Shown in pieces: positions 33,795 to 44,907 of a DNA stretch of 64,000 bases. This DNA is from Benincasa hispida (Eukaryota; Streptophyta; Magnoliopsida; Cucurbitales; Cucurbitaceae), in NCBI RefSeq assembly GCF_009727055.1, contig NC_052353.1, positions 48,643,564 to 48,707,563 on the forward strand. The letters run 5' to 3'. Below the pieces are notes generated by a model. The model searched no databases. It was not told the DNA's origin and saw only the letters and a program-made list of their open reading frames with translations. A program made the translations under genes and the position numbers. The first letter of the stretch is position 1. Every line of letters begins with the position of its first letter.

Positions 33795-35015
33795 TATGAG
33801 CAGGCTTCTTTCACAACTAAACTCTTATCAGGTTGGGAATATTTTTAAGGATTTCCCTTGCGCTGACATTGGAGCTTTGTATGGATTTTTTTTTTCATAA
33901 TGCAAATGAACGCATTTTCTTAAATACTGCATATTCTGATCTTATCTGCTCAGACCTTCCCCACCCTCAAATTTAAAGATGAGCAAGGTCCTCATTGCGT
34001 TGTTTGGATAGACTAGACAAACACTTAAAAGAAAAGTTCCAAAAAGAAGGTTTGAGCAGAACTGTGAAAGATAAAGGTAAAGTACTGCTAAACTAAGAAT
34101 TAACTAACTGTTAGTCTGAATTCACAAAGTATGGGAAATGTTTCTAAGTATAAACATATATTACATCATAGCAACGCAATGAAGAACACAAAAGTAAAAG
34201 ATTGAGAATATTGCAATTATTGACAAAGGATGATAAAGACAAAGGCACCGACAAAAATGGAGTGATTATGTACTCATTGTATTGAATATTACAAATTAGC
34301 ACAATAAAAAAATTTGTGCCTGTACAAGATCAAAGAATTGAGATGCCATCGATTAAATTTTATTCAGACGTGTGCATGATAAAAATTAACATCATGCTTC
34401 TATTAATGCAAGTACATTTTTGCTGAGGACGGGCAACAACGCATACACCCCCACAACACACCCCTTAACGCAATGCATTTTTGGAGGATACCTCAACATA
34501 GTGCATTTAGCTAAGGATGGGCAAAGAACATATACGCGTGCAACACACCCCTCAATGCAATTCATTTGGGTGTAATGGACGCAAGGTGCCTCTTGTTAAC
34601 ACACTATGCACCCATCATCGCGTTACATACTAGTTTTTAATTTTCTGCTTAATTCATCAGAAACGCAAGTCTAAAAAAAAACTTTGCAGTATTTCCTGTT
34701 TCATCTAATCATTCACAAAAATTAAAGAACAACGATACTAATGTATACAGTAAAAGGATTAAACATGACATGAAAAATTAAATTAATGAGAATTACATAA
34801 AGCAGTAAAGGCTAATTCTAAAAAGCAGTAAATATATGATTTAGAAAGCAGTAAACGAAAACTGTAAAGAACACAAGTAAACATAGATAGGGATGCTGAT
34901 TAAAAAAAAAAAAAATTCTCAGGATTACCGCAATCGCTTCCCTAGCAAGCGGTTTAATCCTGCTTGCCCAAGTCAGGTGTCCATGCGTCGCTCGAAGTCG
35001 CCTCCGTAGTAAGGC

Positions 35016-36120
35016 TTAATTCCATTGACCATTGACTTTAAAAGCGTTGTTCCCGTCTAAAGTTGTTAGTTCCACTGCTCCGTGAGGAAAGATAGTCTTG
35101 ATTTTGAACGATCCAGACCAACGAAACTTCAACTTTCCTGGAAACAATCGCAACCGAGCATTAAATAATAATACCTGTTGACCTTTGGTGAATGTCAGAT
35201 CATTTATGCAGTCGTCATGCAACTTCTTGGTTTTCTCCTTATAAATCTTGGCAATTTCATAAGTGTCCCTTCTTCATTCGACCAGCGACAAATGACAAGC
35301 TTTTCCAAAGACCAGGGCATACGGAGACATGCACATTGGTGTTTTGTAGGCAGTCCTGTAAGCCCACAGTGCTTCATCAAGCTTGGGTGACCTATCCTTC
35401 CTGGAAGTATTGACTACCTTCTCCAAGATGGTTTTGATCTCTCTATTAGAAATCTCCGCCTGTCCATTAGTCTGTGGGTGATAAGTGGTTGCAACTCGAT
35501 GGTTGACGTTGAATTTAATCAACAGGTTGGCAATTATGCGATTGATAAAGTGAGAGCCCTCATTGCTAATTAAGGCCCGTGGCATCCCATAACGAGCAAA
35601 AATATTCTTTTTCAAAAACTTCGCCACTGTGGCCGTATCATTCTTGGTGCATGCGATAGCCTCAACCTATTTTGATACATAATCAACTGCAACCAGGATA
35701 TAGTGATGACCTTCTGATGGTGGAAACGGACCCATAAAGTTAATTCCCCAAACATCAAATAATTCTAAGTCTAAGATTGATGTTAATGCCATTTCATTTC
35801 TTTTAGACATATTCCCCGTCCTCTGACACTTGTCGCATTGCACAACATGGGCATGGGCAACCTTAAATAGTGTTGGCCAAAAGTAGCCGCACTATAGGAC
35901 CTTTGCTGTAGTCCTTTGCCCCCCAAAATGTCCTCCATACGAGGACTCATGACAGAGCTCTAAAATGTACTTGGCTTCATGCTCAAGAACGCATCGATGT
36001 AATATATGATCAGGTCCATGTCGATATAGGAATGGATCGTCCCAGAAATAAAATTTGGCATCATGTCTTAGCTTCTTCTTCTGCTGGTATGTATAGTCAT
36101 CCGATATTTGACCGCAAACG
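35016..36120 (-). pseudogene. gypsy integrase of element C (broken)
   Basis: The HHCC part is readable near 36000-35830 (CQRTGNMSKRNEMAL at its end), then LFDVWGINFMGPFPP with the first catalytic Asp, then 35627-35274 with [35 protein letters not shown] and [20 protein letters not shown]. The second catalytic Asp is Asn here (ISNEGSHF instead of the usual ISDxGSHF); the Glu in NREIK is kept. After CHLSLVE a stop and a short deletion occur, and the tail 35222-35016 has FNARLRLFPGKLKFRW and AVELTTLDGNNAFKVNG, the Athila/Tat C-terminus. Dead by stops and a lost catalytic residue. Confidence 0.85.
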
Positions 36121-36195
36121 ATGAAATTTACTATGTCTGCATACTAAGGAACAATAATGTCTACTGCCATCAGCATCTCATCGAGGAATTTTACC

Positions 36196-37587
36196 TCAAT
36201 ATCTTTCTGTCCCTTGAACCTCGCAATCCAATCTTGACAAATGATTTGCGACTTGGTTCTCGGTGCCCTTCCGGTCTTTAATCTCTAGGTCAAACTCCTG
36301 CAGGAGCAACACCCACCGTATAAGTCTTGGCTTTTCATCCTTATTCGTCATCAAATACTTGATAGCAGAGTGATCCGCATACACTACCACGTTTGTTCTA
36401 ATTAAGTACTATTGGAACTTCTCCAGTGCAAACAATACTGCGAGCATTTCCTTCTCTGTGGTTGTATAGTTTTCCGACGCATCGTCCAATGTTTTACTTG
36501 CATAATAAATAGGATACAATACCTTATCCTTGCGCTGACTTAAAACTACGCCCATAACATATCTGCTAGCTTCGCACATCAATGCAAATGGTTGCGTCCA
36601 GTTTGGTGCAATCAAAATGGGTGCGAAGATGAACGCATCTTTCAATGTGTTGAATGCTTTGGTGCATGCGTCATCGAAGTTATATTCTCGGTCACCTTCA
36701 AGGAGTGCACTTAGGGGTTTTGCGATCTGGGAGAAGTTGCAAATAAATCTTTTATAAAACCCAGCATGTCTCAAAAAGCTCTTGAGTGTTTTTACGTTCA
36801 CTGGTGGAGGTAACTTGGAAATTGCGTCGATCTTTGCCTGATCAACTTCCAATCCTGCCTTAGAGATTTTGTGACCTAGAACTATACCTTCTTCCACCAT
36901 GAAGTGGCATTTTTCCCAGTTCAAAACAAGATTTTTTGCCACGCATCTCTTCAAGACCTTTTCAAGGTTAGACAAGCAGGAATCATAATTACTGTCGAAG
37001 ACTGAGAAATCATCCATGAATATCTCGACTGACTCCTCCAAGTAATCTGAAAATATTGTCATCATGCATCGTTGAAAAGTGCCTAGTGCATTGCAGAGTC
37101 CAAATGGCATGCGTCGGAATGCGAAAGTACCAAATGGGCACGTAAATGTTGTTTTGTCTTGGTCCTCCGGCGCAATTGCTATTTGGTTATACCTTGAATA
37201 GCCATCAAGAAAGTAGAAAAATTCATTTCCCACAAGTGTATCTAACATTTGATCAATAAACGGGAGTGGGAAGTGGTCCTTTTTAGTGGCCAAATTCAGC
37301 TTGCGATAATCCATACTAATTCTCCACCCCGTAGTCGTCCTTGTGGGAATCAATTCATTCTTGTCATTAGTGATGATTGTTATCCCCCCTTTCTTCGGAA
37401 CACACTGCACTAGGCTCACCCAGCTACTATCAGATATCGGGTAGACGACACATGCGTCTAGCCACTTCACTATTTCCTTCTTCACGACCTCCCTCATGGC
37501 ATGGTTCAAGCGGTCTTTCATTCTTCCAGACGAATCATGTGCATACAATATAAAGGATTGATTCCTCGAATGTCTGCCAAGGTCCAT
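36196..37587 (-). pseudogene. gypsy reverse transcriptase-RNase H of element C
   Basis: One open frame of 392 codons from 37587 to 36409, the longest uninterrupted coding stretch in the window. It holds WRISMDYRKLNLATKKDHFP, FFYFLDGYSRYNQIAI, FAFRRMPFGLCNA, the catalytic box FMDD (EIFMDDFSVF), and the thumb and RNase H start (FALMCEASRYVMGVVLSQ, YYASKTLDDASENYTTTEKEML). A stop follows (FQ stop), and RNase H continues in the same direction at 36390-36196 ([30 protein letters not shown]). RT copies the element RNA into cDNA. The RT domain itself looks intact; upstream and downstream breaks prevent a functional polyprotein. Confidence 0.9.
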
Positions 37588-37592
37588 CCTAA

Positions 37593-37738
37593 GGCCTTTG
37601 CGTTACTCTTTAGGATCTGTATGAGCGCATCTTCTTTTTCCTTACTTAGCGATGCGGAAATTATAGGCCTTTGCGTTACTCTTTAGGATCTGTATGAGCG
37701 CATCTTCTTTTTCCTTACTTAGCGATGCAGAAATTATA
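37593..37738 (-). repeat. 73-bp tandem duplication in element C
   Basis: 37593-37665 and 37666-37738 are identical except one base (GCGGAAATTATA against GCAGAAATTATA). Since 73 is not a multiple of three, it shifts the frame between the protease-RT linker and RT. The near identity means it is young relative to the LTR divergence. Confidence 0.9.
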
Positions 37739-38545
37739 ATCGGTAACGTGTCGTTACTTCCTAAGTAAGCATACTTAAGGTGCACGGGCAACAACTTTAA
37801 CTCTAACACGGGTGGTTCTTCCAAAGATGGTTTAATGCGTTGTGATGTCCTTTCAGATAACTTGAGCAGCTCAAAATTAGATTATACCAGAATTGCGACG
37901 CAGCCCTCCTCCAATATTGCGCCGATTTCAAAGTTTTCTTCTTTTAGCTCCTTCAGGGGTTCGTGCGAATGTTTTTTCCACAGTTCCTTGATATATTGGC
38001 AGTACTCTATATCACCTGGGTATTTCAATGCATTAAGCACGTTGAATTACTTCCTGATCGTTAACCCTGATGGTCAGTTCACTTTTCTGCACATCGATCA
38101 GTGCTCGCCCTGTGGCATGAAATGGCCGACCCAGGATGATAAGGATTTCTCTATCGACTTTGTAATCCAATATGACAAAGTTTGCCGGGAAGATAAACTT
38201 GTCCACTTGCACGAGAACATCTTCTATCTTGCCCTCAGAAAGCTTTATCGATCTATCGGCCAGCTGTAATGTGATCGTGGTTGGTCTTGCTTTCCCGATA
38301 TCCAGCTTCTTAAAAATTGACAAGGGCATCAAATTTATGCTTGCCCCTAAATCACACAACGCGTTCCCGACCATTTTCCCTCCTATCGTGCAGGGCAATG
38401 TAAAGGTCTCAGGGTCCTTTATTTTAGTGGGGACGTTTTTTTGAAACAGAGCGCTGCACTCATATGTTAACGCAACTGTTTCATTCTCCCTAATCTTTCT
38501 TTTATTGGCCAGGATGTCCTTGAGAAATTTTACATAACTCGGCAT
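37642..38545 (-). pseudogene. gypsy protease and linker of element C
   Basis: 38545-38033: MPSYVKFLKDILANKRK, then IGGKMVGNALCDLGASINLMP with the aspartic protease active site (Asp-Leu-Gly-Ala, the usual Athila/Tat form), DIGKARPTTITLQLADRS and the ILGRPFHATGRALIDV flap-end stretch. The linker to RT follows (37824-37642: LPVHLKYAYLGSNDTLPII), after a frame break at about 38030-37830. The protease matures the Gag-Pol polyprotein. Note the frame is also broken by the 73-bp duplication. Confidence 0.85.
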
Positions 38546-38637
38546 CTGTTCTAGTGCTTCTATCAGGGGAATATTAATGTGTAGCTGTTGAAGAATGTCC
38601 AGAAACCTCTAAAATTGCTTGCTATCATCTTTATTTT

Positions 38638-40320
38638 TCAGCCTGGACGGGAAAGGTGGAGGATTTCGCCGTATTTCTTGTTCACTTGGCTGTTTGGTGA
38701 GGTTCTGTGCTCGTTGTGTGTCATTAGTTGGAGGTTACATTGATGAGAATTCATGTCTTGAGGAGCTTCATCTTTTGAAGATGAGCTTACTTCTGAACTG
38801 GTACTTTTTCCAATATTAGTCAACTGGTCATCATCAACAGTCAAATCTACTGGTTTTGTTGCCACATCTGGTGTCTTTGGCATAATAGGGGCTGTTGTTT
38901 TGCCATTCCTCAATGTCACTGCATGACATTGTTCTTTACCCATGGGCCCCGCTACTCCTGAGTTTCTGTGTCGTGTACCAGGCATTGTCTTCTTTAATTC
39001 CCTCGCAAGCTGATCTATTTGTTTTTCTAATTCTTTTAGGGAGTCGACTTGCAATTGTCTCATTGCCTCGCTCTTTTCAATATAATGTTTTAACGATGTC
39101 TCTAGAGACGAGATGTTGCAAGAGGTGTCATATAAGAAAGGTTGGTCACAAGGTGGCATACCTTGAGAATTACATGGGCCGCAGTTCGAATTAGTGAAGA
39201 CTGGAGGGTTGCCTCGATCCCCTTGATAACTGAATTGATAAAAACTCTGGCTCTCCTGATCGAGATTCTCATCCAAACCAAAAATTGGACGGTTCCACCA
39301 ACCAGGGTTGTGGATGTTGCTAAATGATTCATTGTAGATAGCATATACGGGTTGTTGATTCCATGGGCAGGCTTCTACTAGATGTCTCTCTTCCCATTGA
39401 GTGCAATCCATTGCGACTACGTGAGTCACCGCATTAACTTGCGCTGATCCTTGAGAGAGAGTTTTCTGTTGATTAGCCACAGTCTGGAGGAGTGAGGTCA
39501 TTATGGTCATTTGATCGACCAGTGCGCTCATTGTGTCTGTTGACATATCAGCACTTTCTACTCTCTCTTGTTCCCGACCTCTTACCTCGAGCCCGATATC
39601 AACCCACTCATCAGAATGTCGGGAGATGTGATCCAATATGTTCTTTGCTTCTATATATGATTTATTCATTAATCCCCCTTCTGCGGAGGCATCGATAACT
39701 GCTTGCGTTGATTAGTCTAAGCCATTGTGAGAGGTTTCCATCAAAATACTATCGGGAATCCCGATGTTCGAACAGTTCTTCACTGACTGCCAGAATCGCA
39801 CCCAGACAATGCTCAAGGTTTCGTAACCCTTTTGTTCAAAATTCAAAACGTCCCTCATTTTCTTTGCGTTAACAGACGAAGGAAAGAATCTGTTCATGAA
39901 CCTATCAACCAACTGCTCCCATTCATTAATTTCATCCGTTTCTAATGCTTGAGCCCACCTCTTGGCTTCATCCCGCAATGTGTACTAGAATAGATATAGC
40001 TTAAGCCCTTCTTGAGTCACACCAGGCATGGAGAATACGTTGCACATGTCTACAAAATTTGTCAGATAAGCGTGTGGGTCTTCTCCTTGTAATCCTCCAA
40101 ATTGTCCCACATTCTGAATCATCTGCAGCATAATAGATTTCATCTCAAAGCTTACATTCCCTTCAACCATAGGTCTTGAAATTCCTGGTGAGAAATTATA
40201 AAAATTTGGCGCCGCATAATCCCTCATAGGGATATAATGGTCAGCAGCAAGAAAAACTGGATCTTGCACTGGTAAATTTCCCATTTGGTTTCCTGTCAGT
40301 GCCATATTTTCATTAGCCAT
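38638..40320 (-). pseudogene. gag of element C (two in-frame stops)
   Basis: Starts ATG 40320 (MANENMALTGNQMGN); a longer start as in A is blocked by stops. The frame runs through FGGLQGEDPHAYLTNF, MCNVFSMPGVTQEGLKLYLF, a TAG stop at 39985-39987, RDEAKRWAQALET, FFPSSVNAKKMRDVLNFEQ, a TAA stop at 39712-39714, then SYIEAKNILDHISRHSDEW, the NPGWWNRPIFGLDEN stretch, SLETSLKHYIEKSEAM and GKEQCHAVTLRNGK. It ends at 38638. Both stops lie in the same frame, so only point changes break it. It shows what A and B lack: sequence after GKEQC. Confidence 0.85.
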
Positions 40321-40510
40321 ACTTCTTCACCGATTACTTTGGCCCAGATGAACTCTTGCGCGAATAGTACACTTGATCTCTGGGTCCACTTAGAGTCACT
40401 AGATCACTCCAGCACTCACAAGCCGTCAGACTGCTCTCCGCGTTGAACAACAAGTACAAAGAGATCTGTCCTGCACGTATCACAAATATATTCAACACTA
40501 ACCGTTAACC

Positions 40511-40530
40511 AGTCCCTAGCAACGACGCCA
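40511..40530 (-). other. Primer binding site of element C
   Basis: Minus strand TGGCGTCGTTGCTAGGGACT, six bases (AGTTTA) from the LTR end. Close to the tRNA-Asp-type PBS of Athila/Tat elements (TGGCGCCGTTGCCGGGGA). Confidence 0.75.
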
Positions 40531-40536
40531 TAAACT

Positions 40537-42347
40537 TGGTGAACGCTAGGATTGATGCTAAAAAGATATGCTATGCTATGCTCGAAACTGTGCGATACTA
40601 CTTCTAGATATGCGTTAATTATGAATGTTCTTGTAGTATGCCATACGTTGTCACAAGTTTCCTTTCATTGGAACTAAGTGTAATTCCACCGCAAGTTTCT
40701 TGGTGTGATCCGAGGTCGAACACAGGGACTGTTTGAGGTTATTGTGGTATGTTTATGATATATGTGACCAGGTTTTTCAATCTTTAAAGAGTGTTTTGTA
40801 CAAGTTTATAAAAGTGCGGTAAAGTAAAGGAAAGCAGTAAAAAAAATGTGATACTAAAATAAGTACAGTAAACCTAAGCTAGATGATACAAGATACAGGC
40901 TTCATGATACAAGATGCTGGGGTCCAGGCTGGCTGTGAAGGTTATGCAAAGAACATAGAATGCAATGGCAAGTCTTATGTACAACATAGAAAGAGAAAGA
41001 TAACTAATATAAACAGCGCAAGTTTTTTAATTGCGTTGAAGCTATAAGTACGGTTCTCCTTTTCTCTAGGCGTACTCCTTTCAATGATCGGTCGCGCTCC
41101 CACATGTCTGTGGTGAAACAGAGATGAACGTAATGAACGCAAGGTTGCTTCCATCTCTGGAAGTACTACTCTCTTTAGTTAACACATTCTTCTAATCTTC
41201 TCTCGATAGATCAGAATGGCATCTTCACTTCTGCTCTCACAGGTGAAGATGCCGTCTAGCATGCCTTAGCTAAACGCATTTATCTCTTTAACACAAGTTA
41301 AGTAATCGTCTAATTCATATTAACTACCAGGGGATTAGGAAGACATCATGGTGAAAGTGATTAACGAAGGAACGGAAGTACACATAAAATGGCATATGAA
41401 AGCAATCGAAACATTTAATACATCTATTAAGCGTTTGATACATGGTGTGAATGAAGAGATAAAGAAGGTGAAATACAATGATGAAAAGAGATAGAACAGA
41501 TACAATCAAGCGTCAACGTCTTACCACCGATTCGGGTGGAGAATTGCTTGCCAGATTGGATGGATCAGATGGATGGATGAGCTTCCCTCTCAGGCTTGCT
41601 CAACTAGTAGCAGGGTTTTCAACACAGAGCTTCTCAGCGGGTATTTAGCAGAATAGAACTGAGACTCACCTCCCGTCCTTGTCTCATCTTCTTCCCAGAT
41701 TTCTTCAGTTAAGCAGTCAGCCTAGCCTTTCCTCTCAACACTTTAGCAGCAATTAGCCCCGTATCCAGTAGCATATTTTTTTTTCCTGAAATCTATGGGG
41801 TATTTATAGGTGAGAATCTTTGACTCTGGCCTTGTGGTCCCCACTAGTTGTTATGGAAATTCAGAAGATTGAAGGATATTATTCCTTCTGTTATGCAATC
41901 AGACCGTCAATTCTGCACAACCGTTAGTTGTACACATGTCTCAATCCTCCGCTTTTGCGTTGCTCAGCTGCATCTTTCAATCGTGAGTTTGCATGTGGTG
42001 TTGTTTTTATTACCGCATGCGGCTGAAAGTCAGCTCTGGATCGACTGTCGCATTGCACCATCATTGCGTTAATCGTCTCTTCATTGTTGATTGACGGGTG
42101 CATTATGACAGAGATGCGTTGATCAGTTCTTCTTGAGCCTTGAGCACAAGTGGTGACTCGGTTTCCTGCAAAACAGAGTAAAATCTCCATTTCTTCTATC
42201 TTAAAGATGTTAGTGGGTGTAATTGCGATAGTTTATAATTATTGTAATTCAAAGCTAATTTTCATATAATTGGCGCATATTTATTCTCTTTTGGCCACAA
42301 TATCTAGATAAGGCAGTATCAATAACTTGTATTTCTACAAGTTATCA
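40537..42347 (-). repeat. 5' LTR of element C
   Basis: On its own strand TGATAACTTGTAG ... GTTCACCA, 1811 bp, matching 31468-33270. Perfect tip hairpin at 42322-42345. Confidence 0.9.
41797..41809 (-). promoter_or_regulatory. LTR promoter TATA box (C, 5' LTR)
   Basis: Minus strand CTATAAATACCCC. As it is in the 5' LTR, it would drive the C genomic RNA. Confidence 0.75.
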
Positions 42348-42352
42348 GTTTA

Positions 42353-43139
42353 CACTTGGATTCTGCTGAGAAAACTTGAGTGCTCAACGCATTTTCATCA
42401 TCACATTTCATCCACAATTCGACATCATAAAAAAACGCATCAGTAGTCTAAAAACCAAATTTAAGACTCGGGAGAGCGAATTGGATCGAATAAGCAAGAA
42501 TGGGGAACTTAGGAATAAGCTCTGTTTGCTAGTACACAGCGTATGCACCCTTTGAGTAGGATATGGTGGTATGCGGTCAGATAGAGGCTTAGAAATAGGC
42601 TTCTCGACACTACTGCATATACATCTCATGCGTCTATGTCAAGTGTGTATAGCATGATCGCATAGCTTGCGTTGGCTGGAGTTACCCTTGCGATCAAGCT
42701 TAGTATTGTAGTGAAGACACCATTGCCTTTTCATCTATTTTTCCATGCATTTTATTACGCGTTAACAGTTGCCGCGTCTCTACCTCTCAGTCATACTTCC
42801 ACCGCTTAGTCTGATAGTTAGGAGTAGGAGTAGTGCTTAGCCCATAACCCTCATCATTCATTTATTTATTTGTCGTAAACACATTACCGCATACCATTTA
42901 GCTACAAGTCCCTGAGTTCAACCTCGGATCACCCGAGAAACTTGCAATCTCGTTATACTTGGCGAGAGCGCAAGAAAACTTGTGACAGGAACGCGTGGTC
43001 ATTGTATATGAGATCAACGCATACATTCCATTCCAACGCATGATCGCAGATGCATGAGAACCAACGCATAACCTAAGACATGCATCGCATAATTGCGTCA
43101 CCAATATTACGTCACCAGGCTCTATTCGGACTTGGTATG
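42353..43139 (+). repeat. Rest of the D LTR and a second D-like LTR piece
   Basis: 42353 to about 42450 continues the D LTR across element C. From about 42455 (ACCAAATTTAAGACTCGGG) a second copy of similar LTR sequence follows: GGAATAAGCTCTGTTTGC at 42511 corresponds to GAGATAAGCTCTGTTTGCC at 30981, and CCCTGAGTTCAACCTCGG at 42911 to 31424. The piece ends near 43110. No gene. Confidence 0.55.
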
Positions 43140-44907
43140 AGGCAGACAAAGGAGGAAACACTGATCGCGTACATGACTGGGCAAGTGGGAGATGGCGAAG
43201 ACCTATTGTATAGGTCGATGTCCAATCGTTTAAATAAAGCTAAGAGATCGTCGAGAAAAAGCTATGTGATCGTTTAGCTCATCGTTTAGCTCGGTCTGTC
43301 ACATAAAGACTCTACACAATCGTTTACCTTGGGCCAGCGATCGTCTAGCAAAACTATGTAATCATTTAGAAAATACTACACGAATGTTTAACTCTACTCT
43401 GCACGTCGTTTAGCTCGCCCAACCGTCGTTTAGTAAATCCGAATTTACTTGACGACTTCGTGACTTTCTTTTGCACAGAGAGAAAACTCAAAATCTTTTT
43501 ACGAAACTTTTGTAAAACTTCTTTTTCAAAATAGGAAAACCATTTTCCTTTTAAACTCATGGTTACCATGATTCAATAACCACCCACTACTTTGGTTATT
43601 TAAAAGAAAAAGAATTAATTATCCAATAATTAATATTATTATAAACATGAATGATAACCAACTTATCATACTATATTTATAACCTATAGTTTTAATATTT
43701 CATCTCATGAAACATATAAACCATAGTTCTTTTTCTATTCCATGGTACTTAATGTAAATCTCATTTACATCAATCCTCCACTAGATGTATCTCATACATC
43801 ATACCGATTATATCATAGATAATCAAAATACCTATTGTCAATTTGAACATCTCAAATTAACACCAAAAACTGATCCTCAACTGAATTCATTGAGCTACCA
43901 AGGGGACCTCATGTACCTGTAGCTCGAAGCTCCGACGGTACATGAATAACTAACTAAACTCTTTAGTCACAGGATCCACCATCCATTACCCGCCAGGCAT
44001 TCCACTAAAGACCGATAGCTGAACTCTCCTTACTACAGATATATTATGTGTCCATCTTAACCAATGAGCAGTGCGACAACCCTTCACAGATCGCTCATAA
44101 GTACAGCTGGGCCAATAACCGTTATGCCCCTGTAGTTATATCTATCTCCTTAAGTACCACTGATCCCTCTAATGAACATAAGTCATAGCCCCACTATGAC
44201 TGAGACTTCTCTTCCAAAGAGAAGTTGTGCCACTATGTTCAAGCATCAGAATCAGCCCTTAAGGGAGTAATCTCTTTACTTATCCCTGCTTCAGGAAAGA
44301 AGTGAATTTCATCTTGTGGATTGAGTTCCCAGCTCCCAGATCAGACAAGTCCCCAAAAAGGTAGCCATGTTGAGTTGACAATCTAGCCATTTTCACCCAT
44401 ACTAATCGAAGGATCGCTCTCAAAGGCAGGAGTTCCCAAAAACTCAGGATTGAGGTCGTGTCACCTATGGTCATTTAGGTGAGATGCAAGTCTCTAGTAT
44501 CAACGACATTATATACAGAGTCTAGTCATCTCGTGGTCCAAGTCTTATAAAAACTCTTTGTATAGGACACCTCCGCTCCACGTCTCGAATGAATGGTCAA
44601 GATCTACCATCTGTAGTAGTTTACAACACATGCAAACTTCTACAAAGTGGGCCATATCCGTAGTGTCACAAGGATCAGGTATCCTACCTTAATCCTTATA
44701 CTACAGACCTATTTAGGTTATCACTTAGGGCATGATCCACTTGTATATCATATATACATGCTTAAGTTCACATAAGATAACCAAGGAGCTTTGTTTATTA
44801 GATATGAGTAAATGCTAGAATTAAATAACACTTATTTTATTTATTGAACAATGTGTATCTTTACAAAACAACGAGAGTCCAGGAGAATTAGAACACCAAT
44901 CCCAACA
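43140..44907 (-). repeat. Copia-type LTR (minus)
   Basis: On the minus strand it starts TGTTGGGATTGGTGTTC at 44907. The body has GGATCAGTGGTACTTAAGGAG, GCTGTACTTATGAGCGATC and AAAGAGTTTAGTTAG blocks shared with the LTRs at 25048 and 46660. The tail end (43220-43440) is packed with ATCGTTTAG-like motifs. The left boundary was not fixed and no target duplication was found. No coding sequence. Confidence 0.65.

Larger units (their letters stand above)
33284..35015 (-). other. 3' UTR of element C
   Basis: About 1.7 kb without a gene. It holds two 45-bp repeats, a block equal to 11290-11800 of A (34000-34330), and the GTGTGTTGC segment (34430-34620). In A and B the extra ORF stands between these last two blocks. 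Another 250 bases (34640-34900) contain repeated 'TTTACTGC' motifs. Confidence 0.75.
31468..42347 (-). mobile_element. Element C: Athila/Tat-like gypsy element with gag and pol
   Basis: 10,880 bp, flanked by the perfect duplication GTTTA (31463-31467, 42348-42352). On the minus strand: 5' LTR (42347-40537), PBS (40530-40511), gag, protease, RT, RNase H, integrase, 3' UTR with a repeat pair, PPT (33283-33271), 3' LTR (33270-31468). RT before integrase is gypsy order; the Gag, the protease with DLGASINLMP and the integrase end with LFPGKLKFRWSG...FKVNG place it with Athila/Tat. All genes carry lesions. Over the first about 187 bases of the right-hand LTR ends I count 19 mismatches between the two LTRs, so the insertion is not recent. 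It is the only pol-bearing relative of A and B here. Confidence 0.9.
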
